The notes beneath the pieces were generated by a model. That model had not been told where the DNA came from. It saw only the letters and a list, made by a program, of their open reading frames with translations, and made no database searches. Shown in pieces: positions 43,389-50,985 of a stretch of 64,000 bases of DNA (positions within the stretch are counted from its first letter, which is position 1; each line of letters opens with the position of its first letter). A program made the position numbers and the translations under genes. This DNA comes from Calidihabitans tengchongensis. GTDB taxonomy: Bacteria > Sysuimicrobiota > Sysuimicrobiia > Sysuimicrobiales > Kaftiobacteriaceae. The DNA is taken from assembly GCA_031459615.1 (NCBI GenBank), contig JAVKIE010000002.1:186001-250000 (forward strand), written 5' to 3'.

Positions 43389-44498
43389 TCAGGCCGTGTA
43401 GGTGGCCGCCCGCACCGTGTAGGCTTGCACCCGGTCCATCCGCACCCGCACCCCCAAACCCGGAGACGAGGGCACCGGCACCGTGCCGTCCGGGGCAAGG
43501 GTCACCGGGGGGTCGATCAGGTCCTCGTGGTAGTAACGGTCGCTGGCCGACAGGTCGGCCGGCAGGCGGAAGTTGGGCAGGGAGGCCAGGGCCAGGTTGG
43601 CCGCCCGCCCGATCCCGGTCTCCAGCAGCCCGCCGCACCACACCGGAATGCCGGACGTCTGGCAGAGATCGTGGGTGGCCACGGCCGCGGTGAGGCCTCC
43701 CAGCCGCGCGGCCTTGATGTTGATGACCCGACAGCTGCCCAGCTGCAGGGCTTTGCGGGCGTGCTCGGGGGAGACGATGGATTCGTCCAGGCACAGCGGC
43801 GTGCGCAGCCGGGCCTGCAGCGCCGCGTGGTCCACCAGGTCGTCCTCCCCCAGGGGCTGCTCGATCATCAGCAGCCCGAAGTCGTCCATCGCCCGGAAGA
43901 CGTCGGCCTGCTCCAGGGTGTAGGCGGAGTTGGCATCCACCTGCAGGGGGATCGATCCGAATGCCTTCCGCACCCGCCGCACCACCTCCACGTCCCACCC
44001 CGGCTGGATCTTGATCTTGATGCGGCGGTATCCCCGTCCCAGGAACTCCTCGATGCGCCGCAGCAGCGCGTCTACCGTGGGCTCGATCCCCAGGCTCACC
44101 CCCGCCTCCACGGCCGACCGCACGCCGCCCAGGGCCCGGGCCAGGGGAAGGCCGCCGCGGCGGCAGTGCAGGTCCCACAGGGCCGCCTCCACCCCCGCCT
44201 TGGCCATGTGGTGGCGACGGAGGTGGCGGACCAGGGCCGGGAAGTCCCGGGGATGCTCCAGGGGCCGGCTCAGGACCAGGGGGAGGATGAACGCCTCCAG
44301 GACGTGCCAGGCTGTACCGGTGGTTTCCTCGTTGTACAGGGGCGCGCGTTCCACGGGCACCTCGCCCCAGCCCTCCTGCTCTCCGTCATCCAGCCGCACC
44401 AGCAGGCAGCTGTGGGACGTCTGGCGGCCGAAACTGGTCTGGAAGGGAAAGACCAGGGGCAGCTCGACCTCCCGGACCTCGACCCGGCGGATCCTCAC
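43389..44498 (-). CDS. enolase-superfamily racemase (N-acylamino acid racemase / o-succinylbenzoate synthase-like)
   Basis: A 369-residue enolase-superfamily enzyme of the MLE subgroup. The KxK acid/base motif is in RRIKIKIQPGWD; the metal ligands lie in LQVDANSAYTLEQ, LLMIEQPL and LCLDESI, and VINIKAARLGG carries the second catalytic Lys. GEVPVERAPLYNEET and TGIGRAANLALASLPNF are typical of NSAR/OSBS enzymes. Because the start (GTG 44498) overlaps the GNAT acyltransferase stop as GTGA, it is best read as the racemase of an N-succinyl-amino-acid D-to-L conversion pathway; no menaquinone gene is nearby. The desuccinylase is not adjacent. Confidence 0.85.
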   Translation of the reverse strand: MRIRRVEVREVELPLVFPFQTSFGRQTSHSCLLVRLDDGEQEGWGEVPVERAPLYNEETTGTAWHVLEAFILPLVLSRPLEHPRDFPALVRHLRRHHMAKAGVEAALWDLHCRRGGLPLARALGGVRSAVEAGVSLGIEPTVDALLRRIEEFLGRGYRRIKIKIQPGWDVEVVRRVRKAFGSIPLQVDANSAYTLEQADVFRAMDDFGLLMIEQPLGEDDLVDHAALQARLRTPLCLDESIVSPEHARKALQLGSCRVINIKAARLGGLTAAVATHDLCQTSGIPVWCGGLLETGIGRAANLALASLPNFRLPADLSASDRYYHEDLIDPPVTLAPDGTVPVPSSPGLGVRVRMDRVQAYTVRAATYTA

Positions 44499-45325
44499 CG
44501 CGTCTCCTCCTGGCCGGCCCGCGCCAGCACATACGACCCCGCGGGGTCGCCGGGCCGCCCCACGAAGTCCACCGCCCGGTAGCCCCGCTCCAGGCTGTGC
44601 AGGAACGCCTGCCGCGTCGCCAGCCGCCAGGCCAACGCCAGGCCGGGGGCGCGCGCCCGCAGGCCCGCCAGATCCGCGGGAATGTCCAGGAGCACCGTGG
44701 GCGCGTCGGCGGGGGTCAGGGGTCCGGGGGTGGGCCCCGCCTCGCCGGGCAGCGCCCGCAGGATGCGGGGGGCCTCGGGCCACGTCGGGGCGGGGCGGCG
44801 CCCCTCCAGGCGCTCCACCACCCGGGTGTCCCGCAGCCACCAGTCCACCTCGAGGCGATCGGTGGGCAGGCCGCGGTTGAGAGCGTCGTCCATCTCCCCG
44901 TAGTAGTCCACCAGGTACCGCGCCGCCACCGCGCCCAGCTTGCGCAGGTTGAAGGCGGCGTTGCGGCTCTGCAACGGGTCGAACGTCCACACCATGCGGT
45001 CCAGCCCGCGGGCGAGGGCGGCGTCCCGCTGGGCGCGCTTGAGGGCGTAGCCCACGTCCCGGTCCTGGTAGTCCGGGTGGACGCCGGCCATGTGCGAGTA
45101 GAACAGCGGCCGCCCCTCCCGCAGGCCGACAAAGCCGTAGCAGAACCCCACCAGCGTGCCGTCGGACGCGAAGGCGCCCAGCACGACGCCCCCGGCGCTG
45201 GCCGCCGCCAGCAGCTGGTGGACGGGCACGATCTCCCTCTCGGGCATGCCCCACACCCGCGCCTGCATCTCCTCCACGGCCCGCAGCTCGGCAACGCGGG
45301 TCAGGGCGCGTACGGTCACGTCCAT
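44495..45325 (-). CDS. GNAT-family N-acyltransferase linked to the racemase (COG3375-like)
   Basis: A 276-residue GNAT-fold protein. FYSHMAGVHPDYQDRDVGYA, LKRAQRDAALARG and VWTFDPLQSRNAAFNLRKLG are marks of a family found next to N-acylamino-acid racemases. In Geobacillus such pairs succinylate D-amino acids so that the racemase and a desuccinylase can turn them into L-forms. The second half (about 150-276) lacks a clear acyl-CoA motif and is more variable. The ATG at 45325 follows AAAAACTTTTCACCC with no clear ribosome site. It is coupled to the racemase by GTGA. The role in D-amino-acid recycling is inference from the gene pair. Confidence 0.8.
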   Translation of the reverse strand: MDVTVRALTRVAELRAVEEMQARVWGMPEREIVPVHQLLAAASAGGVVLGAFASDGTLVGFCYGFVGLREGRPLFYSHMAGVHPDYQDRDVGYALKRAQRDAALARGLDRMVWTFDPLQSRNAAFNLRKLGAVAARYLVDYYGEMDDALNRGLPTDRLEVDWWLRDTRVVERLEGRRPAPTWPEAPRILRALPGEAGPTPGPLTPADAPTVLLDIPADLAGLRARAPGLALAWRLATRQAFLHSLERGYRAVDFVGRPGDPAGSYVLARAGQEETR

Positions 45326-45500
45326 GGGTGAAAAGTTTTTTTCGCCGCGGTGCAGGAAATCCTTGCGTCGGCGTCGGAAGCATAGTCAGGCACCCGGGGC
45401 TGCACGCCGGGGCGTACGGGCAGAGAGCAGGATGCACGGGCGCGCTGAGTGACACCTCGGTGCGCGATCACGGGCGCAACAGCGCGAAGGGGGGAGCTCA

Positions 45501-45539
45501 GTGGCGAAGAAGAAGGCAGCCAAGAAGAAGAAGAAGTAG
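45501..45539 (+). CDS. 12-residue Lys-rich micro-ORF
   Basis: GTG at 45501 to TAG at 45537-45539 encodes MAKKKAAKKKKK (8 of 12 residues Lys). A strong ribosome site GAAGGGGGGAG lies 5-6 bases before the start, and a 12-pair hairpin follows 78 bases downstream. Very basic micro-proteins of this type could bind DNA or RNA, but no family can be named. It occupies the otherwise empty region between two minus-strand units. Confidence 0.45.
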   Translation: MAKKKAAKKKKK

Positions 45540-45616
45540 TGGTCATCACGAGCCTGTGCTCCGCGCCTGCGGGCGCGGGCGGTGGAGACCCCACCGACGA
45601 GCAGACGCTCGTGGGC

Positions 45617-45644
45617 GGCGACGGCCACCGACGTGGCCGTCGCC
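45617..45644. terminator. 12-pair hairpin between the micro-ORF and pncB (two-way terminator candidate)
   Basis: GGCGACGGCCAC (45617-45628), loop CGAC, GTGGCCGTCGCC (45633-45644): a perfect 12-pair stem. It lies 8 bases beyond the 3' end of pncB (minus) and downstream of the micro-ORF (plus), so it can close both. The T-run after it is short (GTTTAG), so efficiency is uncertain. Confidence 0.6.
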
Positions 45645-45651
45645 GCGCCGT

Positions 45652-47055
45652 TTAGCGGGGGGAATCGCCGGGCCGGGCGGCGGCCTGGAACATCTGGGCC
45701 TGCAGCGCCCGCAGTTCCGGGCTGAGGGACACCGGCGACGGCGGCGTGCCGTGCAGCACCCGCAGCGGCGGCGGCAGGTCCCGCAGGGCCGCAGCGCACC
45801 GCGCCCGCATCTGGGCCAGGGAATCCTGCCTGATCACCCGCCCGCCCGACATCACCGGGACCAGCAACGGGGTGGACCCGGGAGGCGCGGGTTCCTCCCG
45901 GAGGGCGATGGTGTCCTGCAGGCCGCCGTCGGCGGTGCGCGCCCGCCAGACCTGCTTGCGCCCGGGCAGGGTGGCCTTGCCCGCCGACAGCTTGATCTTG
46001 GGGCCGGCGGTGTCCTCCACCAGCTTGTAGACCCCGCCCAGGCTGGGCGCGTCCTCCGAGGTCCCCATGCGGGTGCCCACCCCGAAGGCCTGGGCCGCCG
46101 CCCCCCGGGCCAGGACCTCGGCGATCTTGTACTCGTCGAGGTCGCCGCTGAGGATGATCTGGACGTCGACCAGGCCGGCCTCGTCGAAGATGGCCCGCAC
46201 CCGGCGGCTGACCTCCGCCAGCTGGTCCAGGCTCTCGTAGCTGTCGATGCGGACCCCGCGCAGCCTGTCCCCCCGGGCGGCCATCTCCCGGGCCACCGCC
46301 ACCGCGTGGCGCGCCCCCTGCAGGGTGTCGTAGGTGTCGATGAGGAGGATGGCGTTGCGGGGGAAGTCCCGGGCGAACGCCCGGAAGGCGGTCAGCTCGT
46401 CGGGGTACGACATCACGTAGGAGTGGGCCATGGTGCCGTACACCGGGATCCCGTACAGCAGCCCGGCCAGCACGTTGGACGTCCCGGCGCACCCCGCCAC
46501 GTAGGAGGCCCGGGCGGCCTTCAGGGCGGCGTCGGCGCCGTGGTCACGGCGGGGGGAGAAGTCCACCACGGCCCGCCCGCCTGCGGCCAGGACGACCCGC
46601 GCGGCCTTGCTGGCGATCATCACCTGGAAGTTGAACGTGTTCAGCAGGAACGTTTCCACCAGCTGCGCCTCGATGCGCGGTGCGGTCACCTCCACCAGGG
46701 GCTCCGGGGGGAAGACCACTTCGCCCTCCGGCACCGCCCACACGTCCCCGGTGAACCGGAACTCCCGCAGGTAGTCCAGGAAGGCGTCGCTGAACAGCCG
46801 CAGCCCTCGCAGGTAGGCGATCGCTTCGTCCGTAAAGCGCACCGCCTCCAGGTAGGCCAGGGCCGTCTCCAGGCCGGCGCTGACCAGGAAGGCCCGGTTG
46901 GGCGGCAAGCTCCGCACAAACAGGTCGAAGGTGGCCTGATCGTTCAGCCCTTCCCGCAGGTAGCTGTCGGCCATCACCAGTTCGTACAGATCGACCAGCA
47001 GCCCCAGGGTGTCGGGCGTCACAAACCCAAACTCCGGATACCGCTCGCCGCCCAT
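45652..47055 (-). CDS. pncB: nicotinate phosphoribosyltransferase
   Basis: A 467-residue NAD-salvage enzyme that joins nicotinate and PRPP with ATP. LLVDLYELVMADSYLREG is the N-terminal signature and VDFSPRRDHGADAALKAARA contains the phosphorylated-His region (RRxHG). AGCAGTSNVLAGLLYGIPVY, IDTYDTLQGARHAV and LSGDLDEYKIAEVLARGAAA with FGVGTRMGTSED form the active site. The ATG at 47055 is preceded by the purine tract, as also before other genes here. The C-terminal extension (about 430-467) is Pro/Ala-rich. It is the last gene of the ahcY-like/corA/pncB group. Confidence 0.93.
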   Translation of the reverse strand: MGGERYPEFGFVTPDTLGLLVDLYELVMADSYLREGLNDQATFDLFVRSLPPNRAFLVSAGLETALAYLEAVRFTDEAIAYLRGLRLFSDAFLDYLREFRFTGDVWAVPEGEVVFPPEPLVEVTAPRIEAQLVETFLLNTFNFQVMIASKAARVVLAAGGRAVVDFSPRRDHGADAALKAARASYVAGCAGTSNVLAGLLYGIPVYGTMAHSYVMSYPDELTAFRAFARDFPRNAILLIDTYDTLQGARHAVAVAREMAARGDRLRGVRIDSYESLDQLAEVSRRVRAIFDEAGLVDVQIILSGDLDEYKIAEVLARGAAAQAFGVGTRMGTSEDAPSLGGVYKLVEDTAGPKIKLSAGKATLPGRKQVWRARTADGGLQDTIALREEPAPPGSTPLLVPVMSGGRVIRQDSLAQMRARCAAALRDLPPPLRVLHGTPPSPVSLSPELRALQAQMFQAAARPGDSPR

Positions 47056-47069
47056 CCGTCTGCGTCCGT

Positions 47070-47104
47070 CGCCCCTCGTCCTTCTTCCCTCTTCCCTTTT
47101 CCCT
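47070..47104. repeat. pyrimidine repeat between corA and pncB
   Basis: CTTCTTCCCTCTTCCCTTTT and flanks; the minus-strand mRNA reads it as purine GGGAAGAGGGAAGAAGG just before pncB, where it may also serve as a ribosome-site-like stretch. Same family as at 16395 and 58339. Confidence 0.7.
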
Positions 47105-47106
47105 GT

Positions 47107-48063
47107 CTAGAGCCACCCCTGCCGGCGGAACAGGACCACCATCACCGCCACGATGGCGGCCATCGCGGCCAGGACGGCGGGGAAGCCATACGGCCACGGG
47201 AACGGCGGCCAGACCCGCTCGAAGTTCATGCCGTAGATGCCCGTGATGACGGCGAGAGACGCGAACACCGCCGTGATCACCGTGAGGACCTTCATCACCT
47301 CGTTCAGCCGGTTGCTGGCCGCGGACAGGTACACGTCCAGGGAACCGGCGATCAGGTCCCGATGGGTGTCCACGGCCTCGGTGATGCGCAGCAGGTGATC
47401 GAAGACGTCCCGCAGGTACAGCGCCGTCTGGGGCCGGACCAGCGGGTGGTGCGCCAGGCTGGAGACCAGATCGCGCAGCGGCGCCGCCATCCGGCGCAGG
47501 TGCAGCAGGCTGCGCTTGCAGGCCACGATCTCGTCCAGGGTGCGGGGGCCGGGGCGTCGGAACAGCTGATCTTCCAGCCGCTCCAGGACGCTTTCCAGAC
47601 GGTCCAGGGCGGGGAAGTAGGTGTCCACGGCGCAGTCCAGGAGGGCGTAGAGGATGTAGTCGGCCCCCGCGCGGTCGGTGGCGGGGGCGTGGTCCAGCCG
47701 GGCCCGGGCCTCGTCCAGAGCCGCCACCGGGCGGGGGTGGACGGTCACCACATACCGGGAGCTGGCGAAGATGTCCACCTCGTCCCAGCTCAGGCCCGCG
47801 CGCTCCCGTCCCGGGCGGAGGGCGTGGACGGTGAGGAACAGGTAGCCGTCGTACGCTTCCAGCTTGGGGCGCTGCCGCTGCTTGAGGGCGTCCTCCACGG
47901 CCAGCGGGTGAAAGCCGAAGACCTCCCGCAGGACCCGCACGTCGGCCTCCTGCGGACCGGTCATATCCACCCACACCACGCCGTCGGGCGCGGCCAGCAG
48001 ATCAGCCAGCGGTCGGCGCGGGTCCTCCTCGACGCGATCGGTCCGGTAGACGGTGACCCTCAC
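47107..48063 (-). CDS. corA: CorA-family Mg2+/Co2+ transporter
   Basis: A 318-residue pentameric channel subunit. The N-terminal cytoplasmic funnel ends in a long stalk helix (about 220-260), and two membrane helices at the C-terminus carry the YGMNF selectivity motif after the first (LTVITAVFASLAVITGIYGM). FHPLAVEDALKQRQRPKLEA is typical. It imports magnesium. The GTG start at 48063 overlaps the stop of the SAHH-like gene as GTGA, so this transporter is translated with an adenosylhomocysteinase relative. There is no obvious functional reason for the pair. Confidence 0.92.
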   Translation of the reverse strand: MRVTVYRTDRVEEDPRRPLADLLAAPDGVVWVDMTGPQEADVRVLREVFGFHPLAVEDALKQRQRPKLEAYDGYLFLTVHALRPGRERAGLSWDEVDIFASSRYVVTVHPRPVAALDEARARLDHAPATDRAGADYILYALLDCAVDTYFPALDRLESVLERLEDQLFRRPGPRTLDEIVACKRSLLHLRRMAAPLRDLVSSLAHHPLVRPQTALYLRDVFDHLLRITEAVDTHRDLIAGSLDVYLSAASNRLNEVMKVLTVITAVFASLAVITGIYGMNFERVWPPFPWPYGFPAVLAAMAAIVAVMVVLFRRQGWL

Positions 48064-49271
48064 CGGATGGCCTCCGCGGCCAGGGCGGCCACCCGGCGCT
48101 CGACCTCGGCGGGCATCAGGTGCAGCCCGGGAGGGAAGTCCTGGTGGTGGGCGACCATGTACTCGATGCCCGCCAGCATCAGCGCCGACGTGAGGTCGAA
48201 CGCGTCGTAGGGGTCGCCGGGGCCCGCCGCCAGGTTGAACATGGCTCCTTCGGCCAGCAGGTACACGGTGCGGCCGCCCAGCTCCACCGCCTCGACGTGC
48301 GGCCGGATCCGCCGGGTGGGGTGCGCCCGCAGGGCGGGCACGTCCAGCTCCAGGGTGGAGTGGCCGGCGTTGAGCAGCAGCGCCCCCTCCCGCAGCAGGG
48401 GAAACTGCGGTGTGGAGATGACTTTCTCCCGGCCCGTGGCGGTCACCACCACGTCCGCCCGGGCCAGCCCCTCGTCCAGGGACACCACCTCGCAGCCGTG
48501 GTGGCGGGCCAGGTGGGCGCGCACCGGGTCCAGCTCGCAGACCAGCACCCGGGCGCCCAGCCGGCGGGCGTAGTCGGCGAGCCCCTGGCCCACCAGGCCG
48601 TAGCCCACCACCAGGACGGTGCGCCCGTACAGCGTCAGCAGGGTGACCTGCAGGAACGTGGCCCACACCATCAGGCCCACCAGGTGGCGGTTGTGCAGGC
48701 CCTGCTTGAGGGTCAGCCCGTCCCAGTTGAAGACCGGCACGGACAGCGCCACCCCCTGCAGGCGGGCGATGCCGGTCCCGGTGGCCTCCATTCCCGCCCG
48801 CAGCGACCGGGTGGCGCGGGAGTCCCCGGCGGCGGCCAGCAGGACGTCCCCGCCCATCTCGCTGACGAACTCGCACTCCTGGCCCAGGGCCCAGCGGATG
48901 GCCGCCTGGCGATCGCTCTCCGCCATGCCGGCGCGGGCGCGCACCTCGGCGCCCCGGCGGACCATCCAGGCCACCACGGCGTCGCGGGTGGTGTGGGGGT
49001 TGCAGCCCAGGACCACGACCCGGGCCCCGGCGGCGACCAGGGCGTCCACCACCGGGGCCATCTTGATGTCCAGGTGAATGTTCAGGCACAGGGATCGCCC
49101 CGCCAGACCCCGCAGGTCCGCGGCGATCCGGCGGGTGAGCGGGATATGCCGCCACAGCCAGGGCAGCTCCGCATCCACGGAGGAGGCCAGGGAGACATCC
49201 ACGTCCGGCGGGAAGGGCGCCCCGGCCGGTTCCGGCTGGGGCCGCAGGTGCTGACCCATGGGTTCCGCCAC
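48060..49271 (-). CDS. adenosylhomocysteinase-like protein with altered active site
   Basis: A 403-residue S-adenosylhomocysteine hydrolase-fold protein. The Rossmann NAD site LVVGYGLVGQGLADYARRLG, LHLDIKMAPVVDALVAAGA (His region) and NAGHSTLELDVPALRAH are recognisable, as is MFNLAAGPGDPYDAFDLTSA near the end. But the catalytic regions differ: the Asp-Asp-Gly-Gly-Asp motif of SAHH reads SEMGGDVLL, and NDSVTKSKFDN reads NWDGLTLKQGLHN, so the active-site Asp of the KFDN motif is His or lost. The substrate may not be adenosylhomocysteine. The start MAEPMGQ at 49271 follows GGTGGCGGA. It is first in a minus-strand operon with corA. Confidence 0.75.
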   Translation of the reverse strand: MAEPMGQHLRPQPEPAGAPFPPDVDVSLASSVDAELPWLWRHIPLTRRIAADLRGLAGRSLCLNIHLDIKMAPVVDALVAAGARVVVLGCNPHTTRDAVVAWMVRRGAEVRARAGMAESDRQAAIRWALGQECEFVSEMGGDVLLAAAGDSRATRSLRAGMEATGTGIARLQGVALSVPVFNWDGLTLKQGLHNRHLVGLMVWATFLQVTLLTLYGRTVLVVGYGLVGQGLADYARRLGARVLVCELDPVRAHLARHHGCEVVSLDEGLARADVVVTATGREKVISTPQFPLLREGALLLNAGHSTLELDVPALRAHPTRRIRPHVEAVELGGRTVYLLAEGAMFNLAAGPGDPYDAFDLTSALMLAGIEYMVAHHQDFPPGLHLMPAEVERRVAALAAEAIR

Positions 49272-49303
49272 AGTGTTCGCCCGCCGGGCGGGCGCTCCTG
49301 CCG

Positions 49304-49312
49304 TGCTACAAT
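49304..49312 (+). promoter_or_regulatory. peroxiredoxin promoter, extended -10 TGcTACAAT
   Basis: TACAAT at 49307-49312 with TG three bases ahead, 78 bases before the start codon, divergent from the adenosylhomocysteinase-like gene. Confidence 0.6.
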
Positions 49313-49390
49313 GGGGCCGACTGCCACGAACAGACGGCGCCGGATCCGGCCGAGGGCGGTGCGGGATCGGCGACGGGAGGGACGTATCCG

Positions 49391-49864
49391 ATGACGGTCG
49401 AGGTGGGACAGCAGATCCCCGACGTCACGCTGGTGAGTGCCGACCGCAAGGCGGTCCGGCTCCGCGAGCTGATCGACAGGCCCACGGTGCTGGCGTTCTT
49501 CCCGGGCGCGTTCACCAGCACCTGCACCCGGGAGATGTGCACGTTCCGGGACAGCCTCGCCCGGTTCACCGGGATGCGGGCGCAGGTCATCGGCATCAGC
49601 GTGGACAGCCCGTTCGCCCAGAAGGCCTTTGCCGACCAGAACGGGCTGACCTTTCCGCTGCTGTCGGACTTCACCCGGCAGGCCGTGCGGGCCTTCGGCA
49701 TCGAGGATCCGCACTTTGCCGGAGGGTTGCTGCCGGGGGTGGCCAAGCGCTCGGTGTTCGTGGTGGACCGGACGGGCACCGTGGTCTACCGGTGGGTGTC
49801 CGACAATCCCGCCGTGGAGCCCGACTACGACGAGGTGGCGGAGGCGGTCAGGCGAGCTGCATAA
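49391..49864 (+). CDS. peroxiredoxin (AhpE/BCP-type thiol peroxidase)
   Basis: A 157-residue peroxidase that reduces hydroperoxides. The peroxidatic Cys45 lies in FFPGAFTSTCTREMC, followed by a second Cys50; the family catalytic Thr and Arg positions (TSTCT and the later Arg) are kept. VISVDSPFAQKAFADQNGLT-type segment IGISVDSPFAQKAFADQNGL is typical. The mode may be one-Cys or atypical two-Cys, with thioredoxin or a similar reductant. The ATG at 49391 lies behind GGGAGGGACGTATCCG. Its stop is the first codon of the intergenic repeat that closes it and dinB. Confidence 0.9.
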   Translation: MTVEVGQQIPDVTLVSADRKAVRLRELIDRPTVLAFFPGAFTSTCTREMCTFRDSLARFTGMRAQVIGISVDSPFAQKAFADQNGLTFPLLSDFTRQAVRAFGIEDPHFAGGLLPGVAKRSVFVVDRTGTVVYRWVSDNPAVEPDYDEVAEAVRRAA

Positions 49865-49970
49865 TCTACGCCATCTGCGCAATCTACGCGATCCACTCAA
49901 TCTGACTGGTTGAGAGAATTCGGGACAGATGGCGCAGATCGAGTAGATTGCGCAGATTGTTTGACCAGCC
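49860..49970. repeat. CAATCTACGCGATC-type inverted repeat at a convergent junction (copy 2)
   Basis: Left arm ATAATCTACGCCATCTGCG, CAATCTACGCGATCCACTCA, ATCTG; right arm CAGATGGCGCAGATCGAG and TAGATTGCGCAGATTG, which is the near reverse complement. The 17-base core GCGCAATCTACGCGATC (49877-49893) is identical to copy 1. It lies between the peroxiredoxin and dinB genes; the dinB stop is inside it. Confidence 0.85.
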
Positions 49971-50985
49971 CCGATGTCCGCACGCCCACCAGCCGCACCG
50001 GGCGGTCCAGGGTGAACCGGTCCAGCAGCCCGCGGGCGGTGGCGGCGATCTGCTCGGGGTCGTCGGTGGGCTGCGGCAGGGTCAGCGCGCGGGTGTGGGT
50101 GCGGAAGTCGTGGTAGCGGATCTTCACCGTCACCGTGCGGGCCCGGTAGCCCTGCGACCGCAGGTCCGCGGCGACCTCCTCCGCCAGCCGGCCGAGGGTG
50201 CGTTCCAGGATCTCGCGGCGCCGCACGTCCCGCTGGTAGGTGACCTCGCGGCCGACGGAGCGCGGTTCCCAGTGGGTGACCACCGGGCTGTAGTCCTCCC
50301 CGCGGCTGGCGCGGGCCAGCTCCTCGGCCCGGCGGGGGCCCAGCAGCTCGGCCAGCGTCTGCGGAGACACCCGCTGCAGGTCGCCCACCGTGCGCACGCC
50401 CAGTTCGCGCTCCAGCAGGGCGGCCGTCTTGGGACCCACTCCCCACAGGGCCGTCACCGGGAGGGGAGCGAGCACCCGCTCGGCCTCCTCGGCGCGGATT
50501 TCGGTGACCGCGTCGGGCTTGCGCAGGCCTGAAGCGATCTTGGCGAGGAGCTTGTTGGGGCCGATGCCGATGGAGGCCGTCAGCCCCGTCTGCTGCCGGA
50601 TGCGCGTCCGGATCTCCTCGGCCAGCGCCCGCGGGTCGGGATGGCCGGAAACGTCCAGGAAGGCCTCGTCCAGGGAGAGGGGCTCCACCAGCGGCGTGTA
50701 CTCCCGGAGGATGGCCATGATGGTCTCGGAGTAGGCCGCGTAGGTCTCGATGTCCACCGGCAGGAAGACGGCGTGGGGACACCTGCGGTAGGCGACCCGC
50801 AGGGGCATGCCCGAGTGGATGCCGAAGGCCCGCGCTTCGTAGGACGCGGTGGACACCACCCCCCGGCTCCGGGGGTCGCCGGACCCGCCCACCACCACCG
50901 GCCGGCCGCGCAGCTCCGGCCGCCGCTGCTGCTCGATGGCGGCGAAAAAGGCATCCATGTCCACGTGGAGGATGGTGCGGCTCAC
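49897..50985 (-). CDS. dinB: DNA polymerase IV (Y-family)
   Basis: A 362-residue lesion-bypass polymerase. The palm motif ILHVDMDAFFAAIEQQ carries the first catalytic Asp, and SLDEAFLDVSG the Asp-Glu pair of the second; SIGIGPNKLLAKIASGLRKP is the helix-hairpin-helix approach, and the little-finger domain ends near VGVRTSGL. The last about 19 residues (KQSAQSTRSAPSVPNSLNQ) are encoded by the convergent intergenic repeat. The GTG start at 50985 overlaps the AlkZ-like stop as GTGA, so a DNA-repair pair is translated together. No beta-clamp motif could be confirmed in this tail. Confidence 0.94.
   Translation of the reverse strand: MSRTILHVDMDAFFAAIEQQRRPELRGRPVVVGGSGDPRSRGVVSTASYEARAFGIHSGMPLRVAYRRCPHAVFLPVDIETYAAYSETIMAILREYTPLVEPLSLDEAFLDVSGHPDPRALAEEIRTRIRQQTGLTASIGIGPNKLLAKIASGLRKPDAVTEIRAEEAERVLAPLPVTALWGVGPKTAALLERELGVRTVGDLQRVSPQTLAELLGPRRAEELARASRGEDYSPVVTHWEPRSVGREVTYQRDVRRREILERTLGRLAEEVAADLRSQGYRARTVTVKIRYHDFRTHTRALTLPQPTDDPEQIAATARGLLDRFTLDRPVRLVGVRTSGLVKQSAQSTRSAPSVPNSLNQSD

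Noticed and set aside
43389..44498. MenC (menaquinone) as the only reading of the racemase gene
   Set aside because: No menaquinone gene is adjacent and the coupled GNAT gene points to N-acyl amino acids; kept as an alternative only.
45328..48210. Plus-strand open frame of 960 codons
   Set aside because: Antisense to pncB and corA; no recognisable domain. Only the 12-codon micro-ORF at 45501 in this region has its own ribosome site.
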